Of a stretch of 64,000 nucleotides of DNA, positions 41,095 to 50,312 are shown one piece after another (the stretch's first letter is position 1; each line of letters begins with the position of its first letter). The notes under the pieces were generated by a model. It worked only from the letters and a program-made list of their open reading frames with translations, made no database searches and was not told the origin of the DNA. This DNA comes from Enterobacter ludwigii. Its GTDB lineage: Bacteria; Pseudomonadota; Gammaproteobacteria; Enterobacterales; Enterobacteriaceae. The stretch lies in the NCBI RefSeq assembly GCF_001750725.1, contig NZ_CP017279.1, forward strand, positions 1,240,001 to 1,304,000, written 5' to 3'. The position numbers were made by a program, and so were the translations under genes.

Positions 41095-42340
41095 TGTGAA
41101 CAGCTTTTATGCCTCCTGCGAGACGGTGTTTCGGCCCGATCTGCGGGGCAAACCCGTGGTGGTGGTCTCCAATAACGACGGCTGCATTATTTCGCTGTCG
41201 CGGGAGGCAAAGCAGTTCGATATAAAAATGGGCGAGCCGTATTTCAAATTCAAAGAGAAGCGCTTTCCCGCGCGGGTTTACGTCTTTAGCTCGAACTATG
41301 CGCTTTATGCCGATCTCAGCAGCCGGGTGATGCAGACGCTGACCGACTTCGCCCCGGCCATAGAGATTTACTCCATTGATGAGGCGTTTGTGAACGTTGC
41401 TGGCATCAGCAACTGCATGGCGCTGGAGGCGTTTGGTCATCATATGCGCACGCAGGTGTTTAAAAATACGGGATTAACCGTTGGCGTAGGCATTGCCCCC
41501 ACGAAAACGCTGGCGAAGCTGGCCAACTATGCGGCAAAGCGGTGGAGCAGCACGGGAGGCGTAGTGGATTTATCGGATCGCGAGCGGCAACGTAAACTGC
41601 TGGCGCGCGTACCGGTAGAGGAGGTGTGGGGCGTCGGGCGGCGCATTACCAAAAAACTTAATGCGATGGGCGTCACCACGGCGCTGGATCTGGCACAAGC
41701 TTCCTCGTGGGTCATCCGCAAACATTTTAACGTTGTCCTGGAGCGCACGGCACGCGAGCTGCGCGGCGAGCCCTGTCTTGATCTGGAAGAGTTCACGCCC
41801 ACGAAGCAGCAGATTATCTGTAGCCGCTCGTTTGGACACCGTATTACGCAATATGAGGAGATGCACCAGGCCATTTGCGCCTACGCTGAACGGGCTGCGG
41901 AAAAGCTGCGCAGCGAGCATCAATATTGTCGCTTTATCAGCGTGTTTTTGCGTACCAGCCCGCATGCGGACAACGAGGTTTATTACGGCAATCAGGCGTC
42001 TGTCACCCTGATGACGCCCACCAATGACTCGCGCGATATCATCCGTGCCGCCACCGATGCGCTGGGGCGCATATGGCTTGACGGCTATCGCTACATGAAA
42101 GCGGGGGTGATGCTGGCGGACTTTTTCAGTAGCGGCGTCGCCCAGCTGAATTTATTTGACGATAACCGTTTGCGCGCCAACAGCGCGGCGCTGATGGCGC
42201 TGATCGACAGCGTGAATCATTCCGGGAAAGGGAAGATATGGTTTGCCGGGCAGGGGATTGAGAAATCCTGGGCGATGAAGCGCGAGATGTTGTCACCGGC
42301 TTATACGACGCGGTACGCGGATTTGCCGGTAGCGAAGTAG
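41078..42340 (+). CDS. umuC: UmuC, DNA polymerase V catalytic subunit
   Basis: 420-residue Y-family polymerase for error-prone translesion synthesis. The start [15 protein letters not shown] at 41078 lies within the end of umuD, giving the usual coupled overlap; upstream in-frame codons are part of umuD. Catalytic acidic residues are in ALVDVNSFY and EIYSIDEAF; the helix-hairpin-helix region includes [14 protein letters not shown], and a C-terminal DUF4113-like end follows. Complete, no frameshift. Confidence 0.97.
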   Translation: MFALVDVNSFYASCETVFRPDLRGKPVVVVSNNDGCIISLSREAKQFDIKMGEPYFKFKEKRFPARVYVFSSNYALYADLSSRVMQTLTDFAPAIEIYSIDEAFVNVAGISNCMALEAFGHHMRTQVFKNTGLTVGVGIAPTKTLAKLANYAAKRWSSTGGVVDLSDRERQRKLLARVPVEEVWGVGRRITKKLNAMGVTTALDLAQASSWVIRKHFNVVLERTARELRGEPCLDLEEFTPTKQQIICSRSFGHRITQYEEMHQAICAYAERAAEKLRSEHQYCRFISVFLRTSPHADNEVYYGNQASVTLMTPTNDSRDIIRAATDALGRIWLDGYRYMKAGVMLADFFSSGVAQLNLFDDNRLRANSAALMALIDSVNHSGKGKIWFAGQGIEKSWAMKREMLSPAYTTRYADLPVAK

Positions 42341-42347
42341 GCGCCGG

Positions 42348-43229
42348 TTATTTGGCAAGCGACGGCAGGATTTGTTCGATCACCTGTATCACGCTTCTGA
42401 CGCGTTGTGGGATAAAGCGGGCGTCGGGGTAGACGGCATAGAGATACCGGTCAGGTAACCGCCAGGCCGGTAATACCGGCACCAGCGTGCCGGCTTGCAA
42501 CGCCTTTGCCGCAAGCGGCAACTGCATACCGCCAATCCCGATGCCTGACTCCAGCGCCTGTAACAGGGCGTCACTGGTGTTGGCACGAAAAACGGTATGC
42601 ACTTTCACGTCAATTGTTTCCTCACCGGCGATCAACCGTAGAGGCGCATCCCGCGGAATGCCGCTAAATCGCACATGGGGATGTGCCGCCAGTTCGCTGA
42701 CGGAGTGTACCGCCTGAAAGCCGGGAGCAGCGAACAGCGCGGTTTCAATCCGCATCAGCAGACGTGCCGCATGCGATTGTGGAGGTTCAGCGCTAAGGCG
42801 TAGCGCGACATCCACCCCTTCGCTCACCAGGTCGGCGATGCGGTCATCCAGGGACAGCGTCAGGTGCAACGCCGGATGCAGGCGCTGAAGCGCCAGCAGA
42901 GGGGGCAAAACGATCTGCCCCAGACCGCTTGGCAACTGAACATGGACGCTGCCCTGAAACTGATGATCGGCAGGGTTCAACCGTCTCTCTGCTTCCTGCA
43001 TGGCATCCAGCAAAAGCTGCATATCACGGCGATAACGTTCACCCTGCTCGGTGAGCTTCATCATTCGCGTTGTCCGATGCAGTAATACCACCCCGAGCTC
43101 CTGTTCCAGGGCGGCAATCTGCTGGCTGACGGCAGACTGCTTCATTCCGCTCTGGCGAGCGGCTGCCGAAAAGGAACCCGCTTCTGCGACGCGCAGAAAG
43201 GTGGAAATGGCGTTGAGCTTATTGTTCAT
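42348..43229 (-). CDS. LysR-family transcriptional regulator
   Basis: 293 residues with an N-terminal winged helix (FLRVAEAGSFSAAARQSGMKQSAVSQQIAALEQELG) and a LysR effector domain. It belongs to the large group that includes DmlR and AaeR-like proteins; no individual name can be given. It is divergent from an SDR-type oxidoreductase gene across 97 bp, so that gene is its likely target. The 3' end lies 7 bp from the end of umuC. Confidence 0.9.
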   Translation of the reverse strand: MNNKLNAISTFLRVAEAGSFSAAARQSGMKQSAVSQQIAALEQELGVVLLHRTTRMMKLTEQGERYRRDMQLLLDAMQEAERRLNPADHQFQGSVHVQLPSGLGQIVLPPLLALQRLHPALHLTLSLDDRIADLVSEGVDVALRLSAEPPQSHAARLLMRIETALFAAPGFQAVHSVSELAAHPHVRFSGIPRDAPLRLIAGEETIDVKVHTVFRANTSDALLQALESGIGIGGMQLPLAAKALQAGTLVPVLPAWRLPDRYLYAVYPDARFIPQRVRSVIQVIEQILPSLAK

Positions 43230-43326
43230 TTAATGTTTTTTCTTATAAGTGCCATCGAATTCAGGGGATATGTAGGGAAAAAATAATATATCACACTGTG
43301 TCTGTCACCCTAACTGGAGAAACACC

Positions 43327-44382
43327 GTGAATAAGATGCAGCCACAAAACGTCGCGCTGGTCGCTGGCGCCAGCGGGATCGTAGGCAGACAGCTCGTCAA
43401 AACGCTCCTGGACAATAAATGGCAGGTGATTGGCCTGAGCCGCCATGCCTTATCCCATCCTGATGCTATTTCGCTGATCAACGTTGATTTACTGGATGCA
43501 GAGGATAGCGCCAGGGCTTTGCAAGCCGCTGGCGAGATCACCCATATTTTTTACAGCGCCTGGATGAATGCCGGGAGCTGGACGGAAATGGTTGAACCGA
43601 ACGTCACGATGTTGCGCAACCTGGTCAGCAATATTGAAAAAACGGCGCCTTTGCAGACGGTAAGCCTGATGCAGGGATACAAAGTGTATGGTGCGCACCT
43701 GGGACCGTTCAAAACCCCGGCACGCGAAAGCGATCCGGGCGTACCCGGGGCAGAATTTAACGCCGCTCAGCTCGCGTGGCTCCGTGATTTTCAGCGGGGA
43801 AAATGCTGGCACTGGAATGCCATCAGGCCAGGCGTGGTGGGCAGTTCGGTGCCAGGCAATACCATGAACCTTGCACTGAGCATCGCGCTGTATGCGTCCC
43901 TGTGTAAGGCTCTGGGTTTACCTCTGCGTTTTCCCGGTTCGGAACAGACCTGGCACAGCATTGTTGATCATACTGACGCCGAATTGCTGGCGGAGGCAAC
44001 GCTGTGGGCAGCCACATCACGTAGGGCTAACAACCAGGCTTTCAACGTGAATAATGGGGACATCTGGCGCTGGAGCGAGCTGTGGCCGCGCATCGCACGC
44101 TGGTTTGAACTGGACTCTGCGCCGCCGGTCAGATTGTCATTCCATCAGCTGTTTAAGGACTATCGTGCGTTATGGCGCGACATTGCCGGGGATCGCTTGG
44201 TGGAGGCGGATATTTTGCAGCTAAACGACGGGCATTTTGCCGATTTTGTCTTTAGCTGGAATTACGACATGTTTGGCGACGGCAGTAAGCTCCGCCGGTC
44301 AGGGTTCACGCGAATGCATGCAACCGATGAGATGTTTTTCAGCCTGTTCTCGCAGCTAAGAGCGGCACGTATTATTCCGTGA
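43327..44382 (+). CDS. Extended SDR oxidoreductase of the PRISE (progesterone 5-beta-reductase/iridoid synthase-like) type
   Basis: 351 residues. The N-terminal Rossmann motif is VAGASGIVGRQLVKTLL; the middle carries LMQGYKVYGAHLGP, which resembles the Tyr-containing active-site segment of PRISE enzymes, then WNAIRPGVVGSSVPGN. Plant PRISE members reduce activated C=C bonds (enones) with NADPH; bacterial members are mostly uncharacterised. Substrate unknown. Divergent from a LysR regulator gene that probably controls it. Full length, with GGAG before the ATG region. Confidence 0.85.
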   Translation: MNKMQPQNVALVAGASGIVGRQLVKTLLDNKWQVIGLSRHALSHPDAISLINVDLLDAEDSARALQAAGEITHIFYSAWMNAGSWTEMVEPNVTMLRNLVSNIEKTAPLQTVSLMQGYKVYGAHLGPFKTPARESDPGVPGAEFNAAQLAWLRDFQRGKCWHWNAIRPGVVGSSVPGNTMNLALSIALYASLCKALGLPLRFPGSEQTWHSIVDHTDAELLAEATLWAATSRRANNQAFNVNNGDIWRWSELWPRIARWFELDSAPPVRLSFHQLFKDYRALWRDIAGDRLVEADILQLNDGHFADFVFSWNYDMFGDGSKLRRSGFTRMHATDEMFFSLFSQLRAARIIP

Positions 44383-44448
44383 AAAAAGGGGAGTGCGTTT
44401 CTGACGGCAGTAAAAAACGCGAACCCGGATGCAGGGAGTAAAGAACGC

Positions 44449-45897
44449 TCAATGTTCACTTTCTGGAATAGGGCCAGAGGAGCCGGCCAGTTCATGACAA
44501 AGCGCGCCAATCCGATCCACCGCATTCAGCAGGAGAGGCGTGGGTTCGTTTGCACAATTTAATCGCAGGAAATTCGTTAAGTGTGCGCGGGGGGAAAACA
44601 GCGGCCCGGGGCTAACGCCAATATTCAGTGTCAGCGCGCGGCGGTGCACCTCCAGTGCATTCACCTGGTGTGGAAGTTCAACCCACAACAGGAAACCGGC
44701 AGCTGGCACGTTAACGCGTGTGCCGGGAGGGAAGCTTGCCTTGACGCGCGCAATGACGGCACCAATCCCTTCTGCGATGCGCCGCTTTAGCCGCCGCAGA
44801 TGACGATCGTAGTCGCCACTGGCCAGGATTTCGCTCGTTGCGGCTTCAAACAGCGGCGCGCCTGCCCAGTCTCCGGCCATACGCGCCTGCAGGACCTGGG
44901 CGTGGTAACGTCCGGGCGCAATCCAGCCGATGCGCCATCCGGGCGCAAGCGTTTTAGACAATGAACTGCAGTAAATGACATTCCCGCTCTGGTCGAACGC
45001 TTTACAGGCCGGAGGACGTTGCCCTTCGCCGACCAGGTCGCCATAAACATCGTCCTCAATTAACGGGATGCCTGCATCTTCCAGCAGGGCAACCAGTTCC
45101 TGCTTGCGGGGGACGGACATATTGGCACCCAGCGGATTTTGCACGGTGGGCGAGGCCAGAACGGCCGCTGGATGATGGCACCGAATAGCATCGGCGAGCG
45201 GCGCCAGCAGCAACCCTTCTTGAGGATCGGTTGGGATCTCCAGCGCCTTCAGGCCCAAATCTTCCAGCAACAACAGCGTACCGAAATAGGCGGGTTGTTC
45301 TATCGCTACCACGTCGCCAGGCTGGCACACAGCCCGCAACGCCAGACGCAGCGCCTGTGTCGCGCCAGCGGTAATGATGAGATCCTCTGCACCAAAACGG
45401 CCGCCCCATTGCGCAGCCCGGGCGGCAATCTTACTGCGCAAATCAACCCGTCCCGGAGGAAGGCTATAGCTTTGCCCACGCGCTTCCAGACGTCGACCTG
45501 CAGACTGCAGCGCACGTTGCAGGGTATCGCCTGGCAGCCACGCGGGGTCGGGCAAGGCAGCCCCCAGCGGTACCAGCCGGGCTTCTGCACTACTGAATAA
45601 CGATCGCGCGACGGCTGACATTGTCACAGGCACGGGGCCGGGCAGGGAACGGGTGGGCTGCACGCATCGGGACAGGCGGGTCTGACGGACGTAGTAGCCC
45701 GAACGCGGACGCGCAACGATCAGGCCTTCGGCCTCAAGGCAGCGGAGTGCTTCCAGTGCCGTCGGGAGACTGACCTGTTCGCGCTCGGCCAGTTTACGTG
45801 CAGAGATCATCCGGTCGCCGATTTGCAACGCGCCAGAAGCCAGCGTAAGACGCAGCATCTCAGCAATCCGACGGTAATGGGGGGACGGGGCGGCCAT
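44449..45897 (-). CDS. MocR-type regulator (GntR DNA-binding plus aminotransferase-like domain)
   Basis: 482 residues from the start MAAPSPHYRRIAE; an ATG 20 codons upstream (45957) is also open, and neither has a strong ribosome-binding site. The GntR winged helix (about 1-70, with SARKLAEREQVSLPTALEALRCLEAEGL) is followed by a class-I aminotransferase-like domain with the PLP lysine in SSLSKTLAPGWRIGW. MocR proteins usually sense PLP or amino compounds and control a divergent gene. Here that gene encodes an arylamine N-acetyltransferase, an unusual partner. No PdxR-target genes are adjacent. Confidence 0.9.
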   Translation of the reverse strand: MAAPSPHYRRIAEMLRLTLASGALQIGDRMISARKLAEREQVSLPTALEALRCLEAEGLIVARPRSGYYVRQTRLSRCVQPTRSLPGPVPVTMSAVARSLFSSAEARLVPLGAALPDPAWLPGDTLQRALQSAGRRLEARGQSYSLPPGRVDLRSKIAARAAQWGGRFGAEDLIITAGATQALRLALRAVCQPGDVVAIEQPAYFGTLLLLEDLGLKALEIPTDPQEGLLLAPLADAIRCHHPAAVLASPTVQNPLGANMSVPRKQELVALLEDAGIPLIEDDVYGDLVGEGQRPPACKAFDQSGNVIYCSSLSKTLAPGWRIGWIAPGRYHAQVLQARMAGDWAGAPLFEAATSEILASGDYDRHLRRLKRRIAEGIGAVIARVKASFPPGTRVNVPAAGFLLWVELPHQVNALEVHRRALTLNIGVSPGPLFSPRAHLTNFLRLNCANEPTPLLLNAVDRIGALCHELAGSSGPIPESEH

Positions 45898-45993
45898 GGG
45901 GATCTGTGCAGTCAAATTTTCGATAAAACTGACTATACAGCCAATGAAGTGCCCCATCTATAGTGTCCGGCATGTTCCAGACAAGGAGGCACT

Positions 45994-46761
45994 ATGCACA
46001 GCGACAATTTCGATATTTCTGCCTATTTCAGGCGCATAAACTATACCGGCCCGGCGGCTGCCGATACTGCAACTCTGCATGCGCTGATGCGCCATCAGCT
46101 CTTTTCGATACCCTTTGAAAATGGGGATGTACAGGCGGGTAAAGTCGTCTCGCTGGTACCCGAAGACATTGCCGATAAGCTGCTGAGGCAGAAGCGCGGC
46201 GGCTACTGCTATGAGGTGAATGGGCTATTTGCGATGGCGCTGGAGGCATTGGGCATTCGCTGGCGTTTTGTCGCGGCGCGCCCGATGTTCTACCCGGTGC
46301 GTCGGCCTAAAACCCATATGGCACTCATTGCTGAGATTGGCGGTCGTCAGTGGCTTTGTGACCTCGGGTTCGGTAGCTACGGCATCCGTGCGCCGATGGC
46401 GTTAGACATGCTTGATACGGATATCCGGCAGGATTTCGACACGTTCCGGCTGACCCGTAACGCGGAGGGTGAGTATCTGCTTCAGGCATGGGTGGAGGGT
46501 AAATGGGCCAGTCAGTACGGCTTTGACCTCTCTCCTCAGGAGTGGATTGATTTTGTGCCTGCCAACTACCTTAACTCCACGCACCCGGACGCCATTTTTG
46601 TGCAGAAGCTGCTCGTCGTACAGCATCGCCCGGAAGGACGCCAGATTTTGCTGGGTAATGTGCTGAAAACGATCACCGCGCAGGGCGTGGAAACGCAGCA
46701 GCTGGCAGAAGATGACATTGCCTCTGTACTGAAAAATTGTTTTGCGCTGACGGTTGAGTGA
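45994..46761 (+). CDS. Arylamine N-acetyltransferase (NAT/NhoA family)
   Basis: 255 residues with the complete catalytic triad: C72 in KRGGYCYEVNGLF, H108 in PKTHMAL and D123 in LCDLGFGS. The family moves acetyl from acetyl-CoA to arylamines, arylhydroxylamines or hydrazines. It differs clearly from E. coli NhoA (281 residues), so the natural substrate is open. AAGGAGG precedes the ATG. Divergent from a MocR regulator gene. A GC-rich inverted repeat (GGGGGCGC ... GCGCCCCC, 46768-46806) follows the gene without a T-run. Confidence 0.93.
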   Translation: MHSDNFDISAYFRRINYTGPAAADTATLHALMRHQLFSIPFENGDVQAGKVVSLVPEDIADKLLRQKRGGYCYEVNGLFAMALEALGIRWRFVAARPMFYPVRRPKTHMALIAEIGGRQWLCDLGFGSYGIRAPMALDMLDTDIRQDFDTFRLTRNAEGEYLLQAWVEGKWASQYGFDLSPQEWIDFVPANYLNSTHPDAIFVQKLLVVQHRPEGRQILLGNVLKTITAQGVETQQLAEDDIASVLKNCFALTVE

Positions 46762-46880
46762 TCCGCAGGGGGCGCTGGACTGTAACGAGTCTGCGCATGC
46801 GCCCCCGGCTTATCATCGACAATGCGAACTGTTAAAGACAGAGGCTACCTGAGACGTCTTCAGGGCAGAAACCGTATCCG

Positions 46881-47150
46881 CTACGTAAAAAGCGTCGTAA
46901 TAATCGACCCTATAATATACAGGGAAAGGATGCCCTGGATGCTACTTAAAGCCCACCGCAAATAGCGCCACTGGTAGCGTTCTCTGGCATTGGCCTCGGC
47001 AATGGGGCCGGTAGCGTCAGGGGCTTCTTTTCTGAAGCGCTGCAGGGTTTGATGACACCACCACACCAGCAGTAATACCAGCACGGTTTTCGTGAGCAGT
47101 GAGCCATAAGCATTGAAAAAAACGTCCCAGTAGCAACGGAGTGTATCCAT
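46881..47150 (-). CDS. Small inner membrane protein, function unknown
   Basis: 89 residues: a hydrophobic segment at about 18-32 (SLLTKTVLVLLLVWW), a charged middle (RFRKEAPDATGPIAEANARERYQWRYLRW) and a second hydrophobic segment at about 70-88. I do not recognise the family. It lies between nat and yajD, 56 bp from yajD on the same strand. The ATG is preceded by AAAGGATAT, a fair ribosome-binding site. Confidence 0.7.
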   Translation of the reverse strand: MDTLRCYWDVFFNAYGSLLTKTVLVLLLVWWCHQTLQRFRKEAPDATGPIAEANARERYQWRYLRWALSSIQGILSLYIIGSIITTLFT

Positions 47151-47206
47151 ATCCTTTTACCTGTAACTGTACGGCCCATATGACGAAGAGGGGCAATATT
47201 AGGGAA

Positions 47207-47554
47207 TTATTTTTTCTTATTCATCATCGCTTTTAGATCGGCAAACGGGTTGAAAGTGGCCACGCCCATGTCTTTTTGCGCGTCTTCACCCGCCACAACG
47301 GTGGTGCCGTACTGATCTGCTTCGGTGTATTTCGAGTGTTCATGGTCGTGGCAAAACAGGCACAACAGCTCCCAGTTGCTGCCATCTTCCGGGTTATTAG
47401 TATGATCGTGATCGATATGGTGAACCGTGAGCTCGCGCAGGTTTGAATAGACGAACTCGCGTGAGCAGCGTCCACAGACCCAGGGATAGATTTTTAATGC
47501 CTTTTCACGGTAGCCACTTTCCAGTCGCGCGTAGTTTTTAGGGATCAGAGCCAT
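47207..47554 (-). CDS. yajD: YajD, HNH-nuclease-family protein
   Basis: 115 residues, nearly identical in length and sequence to E. coli YajD. Zinc-knuckle cysteines are in WVCGRCSREF and LLCLFCHDHEH, and the HNH core is LTVHHIDHDHTNNPEDGSNW. The function is not known; family members are structure-specific or phage-type nucleases. In E. coli the gene lies near tsx, far from here, so the location differs. Confidence 0.93.
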   Translation of the reverse strand: MALIPKNYARLESGYREKALKIYPWVCGRCSREFVYSNLRELTVHHIDHDHTNNPEDGSNWELLCLFCHDHEHSKYTEADQYGTTVVAGEDAQKDMGVATFNPFADLKAMMNKKK

Positions 47555-47732
47555 TGCCGGTTTTACCTGCCAGGGAAAAAGAAAGACGCACTATATCTCA
47601 TTATGGGGCGTCATTGCGATCCGCTCAATTCAGTCAATTTATTTGAATTATTCCGTTAAATAAAGGGCATTTATTCTCCCCGGGTAATGCGTAAAGTAGA
47701 GATAACGCAAAGCATCATCAGGATATCTCGTT

Positions 47733-48758
47733 ATGAAAAAGATCGGCTTTTTGTCATTTGGTCACTGGACACCGTCACCTCAGTCCGGCACGCGTTCCGC
47801 GGCGGACACTCTGTTGCAATCCATCGACCTGGCCGTCGCCGCTGAAGAGCTGGGCGCAGATGGTGCCTATTTCCGTGTGCATCATTTTGCCCGTCAACTC
47901 AGCTCTCCATTCCCCTTACTGGCGGCGATCGGTGCCAAAACGAAAAGCATCGAAATCGGTACTGGTGTGATCGATATGCGCTATGAAAATCCGATGTACA
48001 TGGCGGAAGATGCGGGCGCGGCGGATTTAATCTCCGGCGGACGTTTGCAGCTGGGGATCAGCCGGGGCTCTCCGGAGCAGGTCATTGATGGCTGGCGTCA
48101 TTTTGGTTATGTCCCGCAGGAAGGGGAAAATGAATCAGATATGGCACGCCGACACACCGAGGTACTGCTCGAGGTGCTGCGCGGAGAAGGGTTTGCAAAA
48201 CCAAACCCACAACCCATGTTCCCAAATCCACCGGGACTGCTGCGCCTGGAACCACATTCCGAAGGTTTACGTGAGCGCATCTGGTGGGGCGCAGGGTCGA
48301 ACGCGACAGCGGTATGGGCTGCAAAACTGGGGATGAACCTGCAAAGCTCAACCCTGAAAGATGATGAAACCGGTGAGCCATTCCATATTCAGCAGGCAAA
48401 ACAGATCCGCGCCTACCGACAGGCCTGGGCGGAAGCCGGGCATACTCGTCAGCCGCGCGTCTCGGTCAGCCGCAGTATTTTTGCGCTGATGGACGATCGT
48501 GACCGCATGTACTTCGGCGCAAGCCGGAACGACAGCGATAGCGTGGGTTACCTTGATGAGAAAACGCGCGCCATTTTCGGACGCAGCTATGCCGCTGAGC
48601 CTGAAAAGCTGATTGAGCAGTTGAAACAGGACGAAGCGATTGCCGAAGCGGACACCTTATTGCTCACCGTGCCGAACCAGCTCGGAGTGGATTACAACGC
48701 GCATGTTATCGAATCCATTCTGAAGCATGTTGCACCGGCAATGGGATGGCGCGAGTAG
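47733..48758 (+). CDS. LLM-class (luciferase-like) flavin-dependent oxidoreductase
   Basis: 341 residues of the bacterial luciferase-like TIM-barrel family: N-terminal GFLSFGHWTP, the core AEELGADGAYFRVHHFARQ, then VIDMRYENPMYMAEDAGAADLISGGRLQLGISRG, the conserved flavin-site region. Such proteins are FMN-dependent monooxygenases or F420-type reductases; in enterics FMN is expected. Substrate unknown. Transcribed alone and convergent with tqsA. Confidence 0.9.
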   Translation: MKKIGFLSFGHWTPSPQSGTRSAADTLLQSIDLAVAAEELGADGAYFRVHHFARQLSSPFPLLAAIGAKTKSIEIGTGVIDMRYENPMYMAEDAGAADLISGGRLQLGISRGSPEQVIDGWRHFGYVPQEGENESDMARRHTEVLLEVLRGEGFAKPNPQPMFPNPPGLLRLEPHSEGLRERIWWGAGSNATAVWAAKLGMNLQSSTLKDDETGEPFHIQQAKQIRAYRQAWAEAGHTRQPRVSVSRSIFALMDDRDRMYFGASRNDSDSVGYLDEKTRAIFGRSYAAEPEKLIEQLKQDEAIAEADTLLLTVPNQLGVDYNAHVIESILKHVAPAMGWRE

Positions 48759-48797
48759 CCATTTTGTTGTGCGCCGAGCGCGAAGGCCGTAACGCCT

Positions 48798-48836
48798 GCC
48801 TGTCTCGTCACCCCCGGTAAGGGGGACGAGGCAGGC
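48798..48836. other. Long GC-rich hairpin between the LLM oxidoreductase gene and tqsA
   Basis: GCCTGTCTCGT and ACGAGGCAGGC plus C5/G5 around a GGTAA loop make a stem of about 16 pairs with a two-base bulge. No T-run, so it probably blocks or stabilises the convergent messages; it may be a local REP-like unit. Confidence 0.6.
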
Positions 48837-48847
48837 ATCTGCGGAGG

Positions 48848-49891
48848 TTATTCGACTGGCTTATGGCTCATATCACTCAGCAGCACGGCGATACTTTGCC
48901 CGCCTGCCGTCTGTTCGAGGCCAATCTTCACAATGATGGTCAGCGGAACGGAGAGCAACATGCCGACCGGGCCGAGCAGCCATCCCCAAAAGATAAGGGA
49001 CAGAAATACCACCAGCGTGGACAATCCCAGACCACGCCCCATCATGCGTGGCTCAAGAATGTTCCCGAACACCAGGTTAATCACCAGATACCCGGCCAGC
49101 AGAATCAGCGCATCATAGAACCCACTGAACACCAGCACCTGCAGAATAGGGGGGATAGCGGCCAGCACCGAACCGATGTTGGGGATATAGTTGAGCGCAA
49201 AGGCCAGTAATCCCCAGACGAACGCAAACCGGACATCCAGCGCCATCAGCATTCCCCAGACCACGGCCCCGGTGACCAGGCTAATGGCGGTTTTCAGGAC
49301 CAGATAGCGGGAGACACTATCCAGCGCGCGTTGAATCGCTCCCATGCCTTCAACCGGACGGACCATTATTTGCTGCAGTTTTGCGGGCAGTTGCGGCACT
49401 TCCAGCAGCATGAACACCACCGTTAAAAACAGCAGGAAAATCGAGGTCATGGCGTTAGAGAGCTGCGCCAGCAGGCCGGTGACGAGGGTCATGGCGGCAT
49501 TCGGATCAATGTACTTCAGCAACTCCTCAACGGAGACTTCGATTCCCGCACGTTGCAGCCAGGGTTCAAGCTGCAACAGCGGTATCGCCAGCGACGAGCG
49601 GTATTTCGGTAACGTTCGCGTCAGTTCATTCAGGGAGGTGCCGAGATAAGCGACCAGCAGCACCATGGCAATAATAATGATGCTGATAAGCATCGTGATT
49701 GCCAGCACGCGCGGGATGCGGAACCGCGTCATGCGCTGTATGAGCGGGTTAAGGATCACCGCAATAAACAGGGCCAGAATAAACGGCACGATGATGTCGG
49801 CGGCAAAACGGACGCCCGTCAATATGATCACCAGCATGCCCAGCATGATGACAATTTTTAGCCCGTTCAGGGTAATGATGGGTTTAGCCAT
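48848..49891 (-). CDS. tqsA: TqsA (YdgG), AI-2E-family membrane transporter
   Basis: 347-residue inner membrane protein with about eight helices in the AI-2 exporter family layout, closely like E. coli TqsA ([20 protein letters not shown] start, [18 protein letters not shown] late). In E. coli it promotes release of the quorum signal AI-2 and affects biofilm formation. It is divergent from mdtJI as in E. coli, but pntB, its usual other neighbour, is about 20 kb away. Confidence 0.95.
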   Translation of the reverse strand: MAKPIITLNGLKIVIMLGMLVIILTGVRFAADIIVPFILALFIAVILNPLIQRMTRFRIPRVLAITMLISIIIIAMVLLVAYLGTSLNELTRTLPKYRSSLAIPLLQLEPWLQRAGIEVSVEELLKYIDPNAAMTLVTGLLAQLSNAMTSIFLLFLTVVFMLLEVPQLPAKLQQIMVRPVEGMGAIQRALDSVSRYLVLKTAISLVTGAVVWGMLMALDVRFAFVWGLLAFALNYIPNIGSVLAAIPPILQVLVFSGFYDALILLAGYLVINLVFGNILEPRMMGRGLGLSTLVVFLSLIFWGWLLGPVGMLLSVPLTIIVKIGLEQTAGGQSIAVLLSDMSHKPVE

Positions 49892-50093
49892 GGGGGTTCC
49901 TGAATAATATTTTTATTTATAATAAAGGCGAAAGCCGTTTCAATAAACTAACCAAAATCAAACGGGATGGGTAAAGAATTGAAAAGACTTTGAGTAAAAG
50001 CCTTACTTATGGTACAAATTTGGCGTGTTCAACTACCGAGGACAATTTTCATCCGCAAAGACGAGAAGCAACAACGCGGATAATTGTAATTTT

Positions 50094-50195
50094 ATGGACA
50101 ATTTGTTCAGGACGTATTCTTCAAACAACACCGCTGTATTTTTCACTTCCTTCTGCCTTCTTTCTGGTGAGCAACACTGGCGCAACGCGCTATAG
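50094..50195 (+). CDS. Candidate leader peptide (33 aa) upstream of mdtJI, MdtU-like
   Basis: A 33-codon frame starting MDNLFRTYSSNN and ending SGEQHWRNAL lies 117 bp before mdtJ inside the 421-bp tqsA-mdtJ gap (49892-50312). No strong ribosome-binding site precedes the ATG. In E. coli a short upstream frame named mdtU precedes mdtJI and has been reported to act as a spermidine-responsive nascent peptide. I cannot compare sequences here, so identity rests on position and size. A longer open frame across 49990-50244 has no recognisable product. The rest of the gap holds divergent promoters. Confidence 0.5.
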   Translation: MDNLFRTYSSNNTAVFFTSFCLLSGEQHWRNAL

Positions 50196-50312
50196 TCACA
50201 TCTTCTGCCTGAGCTGGCGCTACGCGCTTAGCTGTCTGATTTAATTTCATATTTTTGGGTTTGCTGCACGCAGCAGGCCACGATGGATTATATTCTCAAG
50301 CAGGAGAAAAAC

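Noticed and set aside
46768..46806. GGGGGCGC/GCGCCCCC inverted repeat as terminator of the NAT gene
   Set aside because: The loop is 23 bases and there is no T-run; retained only as a note in the gene entry.
49990..50244. 84-codon plus-strand frame in the tqsA-mdtJ gap
   Set aside because: No recognisable product; the shorter frame at 50094-50195 better fits the known mdtJI leader arrangement.
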